Part shown: positions 47,390-61,500 of the stretch, piece after piece | How positions within the stretch are numbered: the first letter of the stretch is position 1 | Layout: every line of letters begins with the position of its first letter | DNA from: Phallusia mammillata | Lineage: Eukaryota; Chordata; Ascidiacea; Phlebobranchia; Ascidiidae | Assembly: GCA_003260075.1 (NCBI GenBank) | Contig: QLIY01000249.1 | Location: forward strand, 1 to 64,000 | DNA length: 64,000 nt | Reading direction: 5' to 3' | Translations under genes and position numbers: made by a program | The notes under the pieces: model-generated | What the model was told of the DNA's origin: nothing | Database searches by the model: none | The model's input: only the letters and a program-made list of their open reading frames with translations

Positions 47390-50300
47390 TTAACGAAGAA
47401 ATTTGTTGGCATTCGTTCCTGTCACCCCTTGAGCAGGATCAAAAACATTAATACTTGACGTTACATCATAAGCTCCCCTTCTTAACAACTTTCTGGCTTG
47501 CCAATAGCGATAGAACATTACACCAGCCATACCAGCGATTACAACGGCAAGTACTATGGTAACAATGTATCCCGGATGTAAACCAGTATCGGCAGCGGGT
47601 GTAGGTTGGGACATAGAGCTTGTGGTATTCAAAGACGACATGGTGATGTTATCTGTGTTTGATTCCATTGATGTTATATTGGCAACAGTTGATGCCATGC
47701 TTGCAGTATTTGCAGACGCAGAATGTGCGATTATAGTGGAAATAAGTACACCGAAAGAGGATGCCTGGCTGGTTTCGATGTTAGATTGACCTTCAGTTGT
47801 TAAATCAACTTCGGTTTCAGATTGCACAGAAGTAGAAGAGACATCTTTTCCAGTCACTCCCTCTGTTATTTCGTCGGCATATGTACTTGGGTTCATGTCC
47901 GATTCAAAGACTGAAGTTTCTGTAACACGTGTGTATTCATCCTCATTTGCATAAGTCAAAGTAGTAGTGTCAGAAGCGTAATGTATATTTGAATATGTAG
48001 TTGCCCTAGCAGTGCCGTTGTCAGCCGCTAAGGTGTCAACTGTCCCTGCGTGTTTCTCAGTTCCAGGTGTCGTGTCGGTGTCAGCAAGGACGACAGGCAT
48101 GTCAGTGTCAGAAGTTATTTCCTTTGCCACAGAAGTAGTTTCTTGATCAGAACCGGGTGCAGTTTCTGTTAAGCTCGGTATATTCGTCGAAACCATGTCC
48201 ACAAAATCAGTATTCAAGTCATGGGTATAAACTGTTGCAGTGGTGCTATCGAAATCCACTAAAGTGGAAGTTTTTTCTGTGGCAAGCCCATCAATGTCAG
48301 CCATTGTATTGGCTTCAGTTTCAGCCTCCAAAACAATCCCCAAACTTGTTGTGTTCGGGTTTACAGTTGCATCCTCTAATACTGATGCATTAGTTGCTTC
48401 AATTTTGTTGTCTTCCATTGCAGTTGTAGGTGGAGTTGCATTGTTTGTTTTTAGGTCTATCGCGGAGGCACTGGTTGCCACGTCGTTAAGGAAAGATACG
48501 CTTGGGTCCTCGACACTTACTGTAATAACACTGATGTCTGACTCAGTGGAGGAAACAGTGCGTTCATCCGCCATCGAATATGTTTCCGTATTTGCAGAAG
48601 AAGATATTATTGTAGAAGTAAGTTCCGCTGAAGAAACATCTTCCATACTTCCTGTAAATACCGAATCAGTAATTGATTTTGAATTTAAAACGGTAGCAGG
48701 TGCAATCGTATCTGTTACTACTTCCCCAAATGGTTCTGTAGTCATGTCAACAGCAAAGTCATCAACTCTGTCTCTTGTCATATTTTCACTAGTTGCAAAA
48801 ACAGTCGCTCCTTCGCTAGTTGATGATACTGATTCATCCGTGGCTAAATCTGTTGCAACGACCATGGTGTTCTCGGTTGTGACACTTTCGGCTGAGTTTA
48901 AACTGGTGTCTGTAGTTGATGTTTCATCGGAAATTAAAATCTCTGGGTTTTCTGTTGTCATTATGCTTTCTACGTTTGTCACAGAAGATGCCCCTACCAT
49001 TGGCGTTGCCGTATGGACTTCGGAAGTTATCGATTCAGTGACAGAAGTAACTGCAACAGAATCCATTGATGTAGAATCTTTCGTTTGGGTCAACGCTTCT
49101 TCGATTAAAGTTGCACCACTTGGATCACTACTTACTACATCCAATGAATCTATATCTAAAGCATCAGTATTTGTAACACCGCTTGTATGCGTTTCATCTG
49201 TTGGATAGTTTTCTGTATTTGTTATCGTGCCAACTGTATCCACACTCGCCGTAACCAGTGTTGTACCGCCATCTAGTAATGTTGTTTGTTCCTCAGAACC
49301 AACTGATACCTCTGCACGCATATTCGTGTTGGGAGTAAGCTCTTCTGCCATTGTGACAACATACCCTACAGTTTCGGGGTTTGAAGTGACCGTATCGGTT
49401 AAGCCAGACAAGCGTTCTGTGGTTAAGGATGCATCTTGTAAAGTACTTTGATTTTCTTCTGGTAAGATTGTTTTTACCAAACTTTCTGTGGTAATGTCAG
49501 TGGAAATTGTATCCGACGCATCTGTAGTCATGGTAACATCAGAGTCTTTAACTGTGATTGCAAATTCCCCTATACCAGTGGCTGCATATGTGCCTTCTGT
49601 TTCCTCAATCGTTGCTTTACTTTCGCTTTCAAAAATCGTTGTTGTAAACCCGCTTTCTTCTTCAACGTTCGCAGTAGCAACAGGTGGAATTTCAGTTATC
49701 TCGACTTGGTCTGCCGTAGAGTGACTTGTATCTTCAATAGTTGTAAGTTCATTGTCAATGGGTGTGGTACTGAAGGGTGGGGGGGGGGCGGAATTTCGGT
49801 TATCTCGACCTGGTCTGCCGTAGAGTGACTTGTGTCTTCAATAGTTGTAAGTTCATTGTCAATGGGTGTGGTACTGAAGGGTTCTGTACCACTGGACTCA
49901 TTGTTAAAGGTTCCGTCACTTGTTTCGGGTGGGAAAGACATTAAAGAGGCATGGTCAACGACAGAGTGTTCACTTGTTGCTTCTACAATAATCAATGGTT
50001 CAATTGGGTTTGATGTGGCATTAAGTGTTGCACCTTCTGTTGTGCCGTCGTATAGTGTTGCAACAGAAACATGTTCAATCGACTCAGTGGCTGATGGTAG
50101 GTTAGTCGTCATACTATCAGTGTCACTTATCATGTCTATAGTGCTTGTGTCGTCCAAGGGTGTAGAATCTGACTGCATTATAACGGATTCTGTGGAAGAA
50201 TCTTCAGTGTGTTCTGTATGGACGAAAGTCATTGATGTGGTTTCTTCCATTGCAGAAGAAGTTGTCATGGATTCGGAAAAAGTAATCGCTTCATCAGTTG

Positions 50301-50951
50301 TTGGTTCTATGGATCAAAAATGTTGTCTATTGTGTGTTGAAAGCAAATGCCAACTTTTAATTAAGTCAGAAACCAAATCCAAGCTTATGCCATAACTATA
50401 CGAAGCAAACTGATCTCAACCCCCCAAAACATGCATACAGATTTGAAATACTTCAACAAAGTCATCAAAAACTCGGACCAATAGTCATTTCATACCTGAA
50501 TAGAATGCACTGCAATTTACACCGTCGCCAGTAAAGCCAGCTTGGCAACTACACTGATACGATCCGGGGGAGTTATTACACTGGGCATCCATGTGACAGT
50601 TATTGAGCGAGTCTTCTGAACATTCATCAACATCTAAGAAATGTAGAATATGGTGTTGACACGTTTAGTGGCAAATTTGGTGATTACTTGAAACTTACCA
50701 GTTACCACGAAGCTCGTATTCACCCCAGAGAAATGTTCAACTAGAATTTTCATGATGTCTTCCAGTGAAAGGCCGCCATAATCCGTAATGTTTATAGTAA
50801 GTGTGACAGGCTCTGAGAGCAAAAAAAACGTATCTTAGAAGCATTATTTCGCACCTTCAAGTTTTGCTAGTTTCCTACCTTCTGCTGTACAACCAGCCAG
50901 ACACAAAGCCAAGGTCACTAACACCGTTACAAAAAGATAAAAACCTCGCAT
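47390..50951 (-). CDS. Membrane mucin-like protein with one EGF-like domain
   Basis: Exons 50879-50951, 50699-50812, 50496-50633 and 47390-50306, all joined in phase 1. Exon 1 is a signal peptide ([20 protein letters not shown]). Exon 2 is a short unrecognised module ([20 protein letters not shown]). Exon 3 is a calcium-binding EGF-like domain ([19 protein letters not shown], then [17 protein letters not shown]). Exon 4 encodes about 900 residues extremely rich in Thr, Ser, Val, Glu and Asp, then a transmembrane helix ([20 protein letters not shown]) and a short basic tail ending ANKFLR. The stalk should be heavily O-glycosylated; such proteins coat apical surfaces or act in adhesion. A 10-G join at 49779-49788 repeats about 93 coding bases and breaks the frame; dropping one copy restores a single exon. 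There is no long exact tandem repeat in the stalk, unlike many mucins. Confidence 0.85.
49686..49890. other. Assembly join inside the mucin-like coding exon
   Basis: Coding sequence 49686-49778 reappears at 49789-49882 with a few substitutions around a 10-G run. The two frames on either side end in unrelated residues at the join, showing that the break is not biological. Confidence 0.85.
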
Positions 50952-52530
50952 TCTCGACTGTCCCACTGTTCCGGTATATTGTAAAGACAGGTTCCTTATG
51001 TGTTGGTTTGCAGTGTTTGGACCGGAATCATTACGTTACAAGTAAACAATAAACTCTTGCTTCAGTTATTTTAAGGTGGGCGTCGTGTGACCAATCGATT
51101 ATTAGTTTAGTGATGGTGCTCGGTGCGGATTAGATTGGTCAAAACAAATTACATGAATGCTACTTGAACAACATCAGTTTCAAGTCACTATATTAAATCA
51201 AACTCTTCAAGCCTTTTTCCACACTAGCTTCTGTTTTATAATGGAATCCAAGGTGTTATAACGTATTGTGAGAGATCAACAAATCTCATCTTCAGTCATA
51301 GAGTGTTTTACTGCTGCAAATCAATAAATGTTTAATGTAGATCAGATGTTGGCTACTAAATTATCCAGGGGGGGGGGGGCAACTCTTCAAGCCTTTTTCC
51401 ACACTTGCTTCTGTTTCATAATGGAATCCTAGGTGTTATCACACATAACATAACGAATTGTGAGAGATCAACAAATCTCATCTTCAGTCAACAAATCAAC
51501 TGTTGTAAACCAATAAATGTTTAATGTAGATCAGATGTTGGCTACTAAATTATCCAGGTACTTGTGTTTGAATGGTAACAGACACAAGTAAGATGAATTA
51601 TCGGGAGATTGAAATGAAAAATTCGTGCAGAATACCATGTTTTCTATTGGCATTAATCCTATTCTCTGATATGTTCCACTACATTCGGCTGCTTCAATTG
51701 CAGTAGTACAAGGGACAAACCGGTTGGAGCAAAATTAGATGTGCGCGGTTGGGTAACATACACTGATCCGCGAAGGTTTTTTTGTAAGCTGTATGAGCAC
51801 GTCAAAATATTGGTCGTTGTACCATCCTCAAACCTCTGCTTCTCACTTTAGGCTTTCAGCATCTTGCAAATAAAAACCTGAACAGTACATTCTGCAATGT
51901 GATATAAAATTGAGCGAACGGCGGGTGAAAAGATGCAACGAACAAGCTGCTTGTTTATTGGGGGGGGGGTGTTGTACCATCATCAAACCTCTGCTCCTCA
52001 CTTTGGGCTTTCAGCATCTTGAAAATAAAAACCTGAACAGTACATTCTGCAATTTGATATAAAATCGAGCGAACGGCGGGTGAAAAGATGCAACGAACAA
52101 GCTGCTTGTTTATTGAAACGTGAAAAAATAGGGAGAGAAGCCAGAAGAGAAAAACACAAGTAGGCGAACGCACGGCAGCCAAGTGTAAGGCGAAACAACC
52201 GAACGCGGCCCGAACACTTTCTCGCAGCTACCTGTTCATATACAACACACGGTGCTACGCCTAAATGACCCTATAGAAAACGCTTTGAAGATGAATTTTC
52301 CCCGGAGAGGGGGTGATTGTAAGGTAACGAACGATCCTCTCGTACAGAAACCACACTTATTCATAAAGGCCGCACACACATATATATCCCGGGACTTTTA
52401 CAATATACAGCTTTCTGTCAGGTTTTCGCTCTCTTGCGCCTCATGTGGCAGTGACGTGGCAGGTGGTTCCTCGCAGATGAACAGACAAGAGGAACTGTTG
52501 AAAAAGAACCACCTGAAAAATGCGAAGCAA
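50952..52530. other. Intergenic, two assembly joins; no gene
   Basis: Promoter side of the mucin-like gene and 3' side of KANSL1. About 51200-51367 repeats at 51380-51560 (G run 51368-51379), and about 51815-51959 repeats at 51970-52115 (G run 51960-51969). A 154-codon plus-strand ORF at 52252-52716 overlaps the KANSL1 last exon and is its shadow. Confidence 0.6.
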
Positions 52531-55500
52531 CTACTTTCTTCGGAACGTCATGACCAAAGGGACTTTGACGTTATCTTGGTGGTCTTTTGGACCCAAACTT
52601 GGCAGAACCACAGGACAGCCGGTCCACTGACTGGGCATCTCACCGTCCGAAATCAATACGGCGTCTTCGTCATCGCTGGCTACCGATTCTGTTTCACTAC
52701 CAATGTCCGAATCTAAATCGCTGTAAAAATAGAAATCATCTTTCAGGTTAGGCTTGTGCCTTTTTGGCAGAGCGGCGGCGACCGGTGTGGGATTCGAACC
52801 CGCGATGTGTAGTTCGTCTTTGCGAGTTTGGAGATGCGCTTGACGCCGGTACGAATGCGACGACGATACGGATTCGTCGCTGTAGCGTTCTTCATCGCGC
52901 GAAAGCAACGACGAAGTACGCGGGCGTTTGCGCGTCAAACCGCTTTCGTGCTTGGACGAACCGCGGTGCCTCGGCGCGGTGTTAGTGTCCACGCTTGAGT
53001 GGTGACTAATGGGGCGGAACCGCGTCTCCGGTGATTCCCCATCGTGTTGCGGCCTTGGAGGTTGTACATCCGGGACTACGGGTTTCTTCATCAGCTCCTC
53101 GTAGTCAACGTCGTTAAGAGGAAAGTTGCGAGGCTCCCAGATCGGATGCCACTCGCCGCTTTGACGGGAGGACGAGGCTCCTTCGTCAGCGGACGATGCG
53201 TGTCGCTCACGGGGTGTCACGATGGCGGAAGGCGAAGTCGTCGTGCTGTCAAAACTCGGTGGTCGAAACTGGTCCGATGATGTTCGTCGAGTTCGGATGC
53301 CTAATTTCAACGAGATTTTTAGTTAAAATGCCGATAATTAAGAAATAAAACAGTTTTATTGTTCTAATAACAACTAGATAGACCAAGATAAGGTAGTCAA
53401 ACGGTGTTCCACCAATAATATGTTAAACGACGCATAGGCAAATAGAAAACAATGTCTTTGACCACAAACTGAAAAATGTCATCATAGTTCGGCAATAAAT
53501 TTGTGTTGCAGTTACGTTTGTTCATTTAAGTTCTTCAAATAGCAAGGTGTCAAATACCCTACCAGCAAAAACGAGTAAAAAATGCAAGCAATTTGTTGTA
53601 ATGTGTTAATAGTCGGGGCACGCAACGCAATAAGCCGATCGATATCACGGGGATTGCAGTTCGGACCCTTTCAGTACGTTCAACTTCATGACACATTGTT
53701 GGCCATTGGGTAACCCACCAGCTATCATTGACGGGTTAAGTTCTGGACTTCCAGGAGAGCTCGGATCCGGTGACGTCACGTGAGTCAATGGACTGGAACG
53801 AATCGACGGAGGAAAATGGAAAGAGTGGGCAGCGTCCGACAACATATTGGCCCGACTCATTGACCTAAAAAGGCGACAATTCAATAACAATTGGCGTTGG
53901 TTTGTATGCTGTCCAATACATACACATGTAGATATGATTTTCTGTACCTTGTGCCGTTCTTTTTGTTCATGCTCCATTCCATATAAGCCATGTACTTTTT
54001 CTTCTCCATAATCTCATAGTGATCATGCCTGACACGAAATTCAGCGTCGGTCAGTTCTTCAACGTCGCTGTTAGCTGCACAAGAACAATTAACTTTAATA
54101 TTTAAGCTGGTTTTACATTGTTGTTTAGCAAAGTTTAACTGACACAATACAACCACTAAAATCTTACATGTCGCACCAAACAAAGCATAGCGTAGTACTT
54201 CAACATAACTGGCCAAAATGCATGCACAGATGATGTGTGTAAGTTTATATGGGCACACTACTGTAGTAATCCAAAGAAAAACTGAAATCCTACACACTTT
54301 CTTCTAATTGGCAATGTGCTGGTTTGTTAAATTAATGTTTTGTCTTAACCAGGTGCAGCAGTCCTTTGTGGCTTTGTTTGGCGTTTCTACATTACTAGAT
54401 TGAATGTGAGGCATGAAAGGTACACAGTTCTTTGAATAAAACGCTTTCGATTCTACTGGTCATAAAACATTACATTCCACTATTTATGGCCAGAAAATAA
54501 ACAACACCGGAATTTGGAAGATTAACCAGCATTTTACTGTGGATAAATATAGTGTGTAGTATTTACTAGTGTTTGGGGGAATACGGAGGACATAAACTTA
54601 AAATTTGAAATGTTTTGCAGCATGCTATGTGATGTAAGCCCAATGGGTCTGTACTAAAAATAGGTTTGTGACAGCTGTAGAATGGCTACGTAAGAAAAAA
54701 CGTTAAACCGTGCCACGCGTTCCGGTCAGCTTGGCAAATAAGTGAGAAAATTTCGTTTTTAATATAATTTTACCCTTAATGCAATTCAAAAAGTAGAAAA
54801 TGTGGTCGTTCCATGCAATTTTACCAAGCAAGCTGGATTAAAATACAGCACATTGAAGGGCTAGCTGACTGGTACAGGATTTTATTTAGTGTTTGCAAAT
54901 ACAACATGAGCCAATAACGGCAGCATATTGCACGCGCACAGTGCTGGGAATATTAACTGCCGGATACAAGAGCGTGGGATGCTATATTACCTTTGCCCGA
55001 TGAATCGGCCTGTTGTTTTTCGTCGGCGGCTGGTCTCCAACTAATAAAAAAAAAAAAACGCGGTTATGTAACGCAATTTTCATTTTAGGGTGGTTCTATA
55101 TGCAGTGCTTGTAATACATGGAGAAATTCAGCTTACGTAATGTAATAGCCTCATACACACATATTACGAAAAACATTTTTTAGGCGCCCCGTTGGCGCCC
55201 ATAGAAAAATGTTTCTACTTGTATTGCACTTTGCACTGTACATATATGTTAAAGTTCAATACCTTTAAACCAAACAAAGAGTCACAGAGATAGGACCAAA
55301 TAAATGTGTGCGTTAATGAAAGTCGTTAAATGCGTTAATGAAAGCATGTAAGCTCCCCAAAGGGTATAAGGCAAGCGATCAAACTATATTAGTATTACAA
55401 ACCTATACCCCTACCCCAATAGCCTTAACCGTCGGCAAATTATAAATTGCGCATGGAGTACATTTCTCACTTATTAAAACTTCGTTACCACGTGGCAACA

Positions 55501-58500
55501 AGCGGTGCTTTGTACCACCCCGCAATTCACCATGCAGTCATACAAAGGTTTTATTGCCCACTTTGCGTTGTTCAAACAAGCGTAGTTGGCACTAGATGTG
55601 AAACTTCGGCCAAGCTACTACTGTTTCTGGGCGTTCACAGACAGAAAGTTTTTAATCCAAGGCCCTGCTTTAAAGGAGATAGAGCAGCATAAAACAAGAG
55701 ATGACGTTTTAGCATGATATGTCATTTCCACAACTTTACATGCGGTTATTGACGCCTGAAATGACCTTGCACAATTGTTAGCTTTAGTAGTGATTTTAAC
55801 ATTTTTCTTGTGGCCATTCCTTAACGCTATTGATTTTCGTAGGAATAGGTGTCCATATCCCAGGTTATGCCTTGAACAAAGAAACCGAATTTAGTAAAAA
55901 CATACCCAGGTGTAAGTATTTCCTTGTACTGAAGCTTTTCAATTCGGGTTGTTGTTAATCCGTGTGGGATGACGATATTATTAATGTCGTATGCTTGGTC
56001 CGTCTGCCGTTTGCGTTTCAAGAAAGCCTGAAAAATTGCGCAATGTCATGGTGAAAACTCTGATTGATTGAATGTAAGCAGTAACCTACTGAAATCGAGC
56101 CTGATTGATTTTTAAAGGCTATTGTATTGACATACATAGTAACTACCATTGTATGAAGAGAACTATCGGCAAATGTATCGTAAGGCTAAAAAGAATAACA
56201 GTTGAAAGGGGAAAATATATTGTAGATATACAGAACACGCAATACGTAACAAATCCAACTAGACATTCGTATGTAGTACTGCGTAACCACTAAAATTTCG
56301 TACTGCTTAACCACTAAAACACTAGCTCTAACACCATGTGAAGTTATCGTTAGTTGCGCAAGAAACAAAAAACAGTTACTGATACTCCATGGTTCTATGC
56401 AAAAGCAGTAGAGATATGAAGGGTTTTACTAAACAACGAAACGCTTTGTTTCAAAGCAGTCAAGGATTAGGTTGACAAACAAACGTGGTCTGACACGAAA
56501 CTGGTTAAACGGGCGTTACGTCGAAGCGTAAACAAAGTCCTAGTCAAATTTCGCAAGCCTAGAGGCAAAAACAATTGACACTTTTTAATAGGCGACCCTG
56601 GTAGACGGCATAAACAAATGTGAAGATCGAAGTAAGCCGCAAACGCCTCTTTCTAAATCATACCATTGCGTTCAAACGAAGATAGCAATGGAAATAGTGG
56701 CTATTTTAACTGAACACTTTTTGCACACAATATTTGTCGGTATCGCTGGTGAAAGTTACTTTCAGGGTATGTCTGGCGACTTGTATCGAAGCTGCGTGTA
56801 GAAAATAGCCAATGTCCTCACAGATTTAGGACAGATTTAAGCAAGTAGTGTCCATGCTAGTGAGTGTTGTGATTAATGGCGCTTAATTATGAAACGCAGC
56901 GTGTCACGAAAATTAGGGGAAGTTGAAAAAATAAACAAACAAATTCGACTCCCGACAACAACGCTAAGGAACGGACCACATCTGCCTTTTAAAAACTTGG
57001 TAGCAGAAATACATACAACTGTTACTATAATCGCCAACTTAAACAGTAAATGGCATCATTTCTATGCAAACTTAGCATATCTAAGGCTAAAGCTGTGACC
57101 AAATTCGAAGCAAGGTATGGATTTTCGGCATACTTTGAAATATGATAAGCGGGCACATTGTAGGCCTGCGCAGTGCAAACTTTTTTGAAACCTTTACACA
57201 GCGTAATTTTGCCAAATGATTAGTGGTCAGAACGTTCTGCTGTTTTGCCTCAAGCAGATTCGCAATATTACGTGCATGACATACTCTTAACGATTGAATA
57301 TGTCCATAGGATCAGATTCTGATTTGCAGGCGGTTTTCGAAATTTGGACCAGAGTCCACACAAAAAACAAGTCCGAAACCCGGCTAGAACACAAATTTGA
57401 CAAAAAGCCCGAAAGTTAAGATTTACCAAGGGAAAATTACGATACAAATGCAGCCTTGGGTGATGTCGGGTCCGTTTAAAGTCCGTTTTTCCTAACTGAT
57501 GCCCAAATCTTAAAAAAGTCAGACCCGACGTACAACTCTAGGTGGGGATTCAAATATTGTAAGTAACGTTAACCCTAATTCGAATTTATGCAAAGTCGCA
57601 TCAATAATTCCAAGGATCACTGGCCTGCTGCAGTCCCTGTAAAAAGTCCTCACGCAACCTAAAACCAAGTCAGGTCAAAAAAATTAACCGTTCTGTAGTG
57701 TTTTAACCATTACAGCACTCCACTGATAAAAGAAGCTCTTGTGGGCATGGTTTACTCATACGGTTGTAGTTTTTGTTGGTTTGCAAGAACGCTCAGGGCC
57801 CAAAATCATTTCATGATTTGGTCGAATATATACCTGTACTTGCAGGTTGGAATGGGTGTCTTGTGTCGGGGTATTCGCTCCACTACGTAACTGGAAATTC
57901 TCAAGATCCGAATCAACCGAATTCATCCTTTGTCTCTTGTGATAATCGGCCATTGTCTAAACAACAATACGAACAATTACAGCAAAACAGATAATTGTAC
58001 ATAGTGTTGGTAACCAGAAAAAAAACAATTTAACCAAATCAAAGTTATGCCTAGGAACACCATACACGGACTTGAAAAGTAATTTAATCACAACTGCCAA
58101 GGAACTGGTGTATATACGTCTAAATGATGTGTTCTATATAACACAGCAGTTCCTTGGCAGTTATGTTTATGATTAAAGTTATGCCTATCTATGTAATTAG
58201 TTACCACATTGATTTTGGAGCTGGATTCGGGATAGCATGATGAAACTTTACAGTTTCTATGCTTACCTGAATGCTACCACGTCGCTTGTGGCTGTCAGCG
58301 GTAAAAGAATCGCCCGAACTCAGTCTCTGCATCGAGTTTACCGACTTGATTCTCTCCAAAACAACCGTAGCCGACCGCGACCTGGTCTTAATCTTTTCGG
58401 CCAGACTTTCAGCTTTGTTCTTCGAATTTTTACGTTTGTTCCTGAGTTAAGAGACAGGTCATTCAGACTGAGTTACTGAAAAGTCCTTCAACGTGAAGAG

Positions 58501-61500
58501 AAAGGATATTTTGGCAAACGTGTTACGCGATGTATGGTTAAGTGGGTGTAACTAGAAATGTTATGTTACTGCGGTGGTAGGAGTTTTTCCACAACGCGAA
58601 AAAGAAAAGAAGTTACGTAACCGAATCTGAATATGCCAAAAAGACAAAAGGCTTGAATTTTTACATTTGTTGTTGTCGGTCAAATGCACTAAATTACCAT
58701 GTTAACTATAAAGGGACAAATGGTTTTAATTCCCTAGTAACCCTATGCAATTCGTTGCATTGAAGGTTGTGATTTCAAATGAGGAAGAAATGTATGGATT
58801 AGCATATGCTGACGTGGAAGCAATTGAAAACCCCAGTCGCATTTATAACCAAAACAGCTGCTAGTGACGCGCATTCAATGAATAAGTAGGGGTTAGAATT
58901 TGGACATACCAAACTCATATTTAAAGTTCAGTGTACAACTATTGACTATATCTTGCTGTAAGTAGCGTTAGTAACGTACACCGAAAGGGGACAGGAACTG
59001 GAAAAATATATTTCCTAATCAATACGGTATGTCCGAGTCCGACATATGACGTTGGCAAATGCGCCGGGATTCTTGATCGGTTTTTAGTTCACGACAGTTA
59101 GTTGTTCTTTCCATACATATATAAGCTATTACTGCCAGGCTAATATCAAGTTGAAAGAGTTTATAGAGCAAAATACATTTGCCAGAAGTTCTTTCCATAC
59201 GTTTGTGACAGTTACGACCACTATGATACCGTCCTGCTGTAAGTACCACCAAAAGGGAATAGTAATTGATGAGATACGTTTGATGTTAATTTATATCAAT
59301 AGGTCTATATATAACACAAGCGGCAAATGCGCCGGAATTCTTTATTGGTTACTGGACTTACTTTTTCTCATGTCGTCTTTCGCGTTTCGTCATCTTTTCG
59401 TTGTACCACTTGTGACTGCTTTTCATAAACGACCCAAGTCGCAAGGACAGAGGTATATCTGCGTTAAACAAAACTCGCGTTAGTCATAAAATAGCAGGTG
59501 GACTCGTATACTAACTTTTTTTTTAATTCGTTGTCTGACACACGCATTGCAATCCAAATGGCAAAGAAAATGCTGGGCCGTTAACGTAAATAGGTCACTT
59601 GTCAGAGAAAACAAGACAGCAGGTTTGGATGTTGGTCATTTGTGCGTAATTTAAGTAGCCGTTTTAAGTTACACGAAAAAGAAAACATTGGAAGACAAGT
59701 CAGGTGCATTCAAGGTTCCCACAAGATAACAGTAATGGTCATGTTTATGTAAACCAATTCCGAAGTCAAAGAAACATTGTAGCACCCAAACAGTTAAAAA
59801 ATCGTGTGTATGTTCTCTACGCTGGTAGGACATTTTATGAAAAGCAACCGTCAAAAACGGAAACGTTTGTCCTTGCAACTTAACGCCCTTACCTTCTTCG
59901 GTTGAAAGCATCTTGTGGTACGAATGATCGTGTATTGCTGCCTTTGACTGAATGGAATCCTGAGCAATTTCCAGAGGCTTACCGTCACCGCGATGGAAAG
60001 GTGTTCGGCGTACAAAATCGTGGCCCATTAAGCGACTGTCGTTGCCCACTGTAGACGGAGCCAGCGACTGAGAAAGAAAAACAATTGCGACGTAAGCAGT
60101 GCGTCATAATAGCGTTCGGGTCGACCAGGCACACATCCTTTTCAGTCCATCTGGTGATTGCCCAGTGAAATATTTTAAGCGCGACCAACATGTTGTATTG
60201 TAAATAGAATGGTTGGGAAAATACAACTGAAAACAAAGTTTGAAAGTTGTACATCCTCCTTGGGCAGTGGTTCTCAAACTTTTTTGACCGCGACCCAAAT
60301 CTGAGTTTTATGAATATCTCACGACCCAAGCCTTAAACATCAAAATATTTAAATATTATTATTAACGAGACGAACTGCAATTTCGAGGCCACGCCGTCGC
60401 CGCATAGGAGTCTGCCCATGTCTAAATGGCTGCAGGCTTAACGAGGTCGATTCGTTTGACAACACTGCATAACAAAACACACATTGTGGCTTTGCAGCAC
60501 CATGATCATTGATAGAAGTGAATCCCAAATCTAAAAAGCTTTCTTGTATGAATACTTACTCATCCTTAAACGCTTACTGTTACATCTCCACGTCTAGTTT
60601 CGCAAGATTACCTTGTCCTATTATTCCCCGTGCTATGACGTTACAATCGCTATGTGAGTAACAGTAAAATTGGAAGGCCATTGTCGGTATGTTGTAATGA
60701 TTGGTTCATTTACTGTACAACGTGTCAAATGAGGTGACTTTACTACTACATTAAGAAAATTCGTTTATGTTTACTTAATACAGTAATAGTTCGTTTGGGC
60801 AGAATTGAATCACTGCAGCGCGACCCATTTTCACTGCAGCGCGACCCACCACTGTCCTAGGGTGCAACATTGAAAATCTCTTGTTGTAAAACCTTAAACA
60901 GCAAACACAGCCAACAAATTTTACTATGTAACCACATCAAACACATTCCTAGGAGAAGGTTAATTGTAAAATCAGTTTATTTGCTATTAAGAACAAAATG
61001 AGGCTAACAACGGTGTTAAAGGGACTTACCTTGCTAGAAGCTAGCAAAATGTCTCTGGCTTTTACCAACGGTCGAGACTTTACTGGTTGACTTAGTGGTC
61101 GTGTTCTTGCTGCCACACATGTAGAGTCAACTGGCAATGAGCAAACTGGCGTGGAATCTGTCTGAGACCTGAAACAAGAAAGACATCAGTTATAAATTGA
61201 TATCTGTTGATTCAACTGACTCTACAAAGAACCACATTACAAGTTTACACTTAACAACTGCCAAACCCAACAAAAAACTGGTTTAACCAAAAAAGTAGGC
61301 TTTACACATGCAACAGCCAAGAATAATTTGTGGTTTCATAGGTACAGGTTATAAATTTTTACCTGCTAAATGTCTCTGTTGAGGGCATTGGAGGGGGGGG
61401 GGGCACTGCAGCGCGACCCACCACTGTCCTAGGGTGCAACATTGAAAATCTCTTGTTGTAAAACCTTAAACAGCAAACACAGCCAACAAATTTTACTATG

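Noticed and set aside
48240-50395. Plus-strand ORFs of 322 and 187 codons
   Set aside because: They are antisense to the Ser/Thr-rich mucin-like exon, whose codon composition keeps the opposite strand open.
52783-52860. tRNA gene on the minus strand
   Set aside because: Only the B-box region matches; acceptor and anticodon stems do not pair, and it lies in a conserved-gene coding exon.
2821-61402. Natural G-quadruplex or switch-like repeats
   Set aside because: The constant length of 10, single-strand bias and flanking duplicate blocks fit an assembly spacer better than biology.
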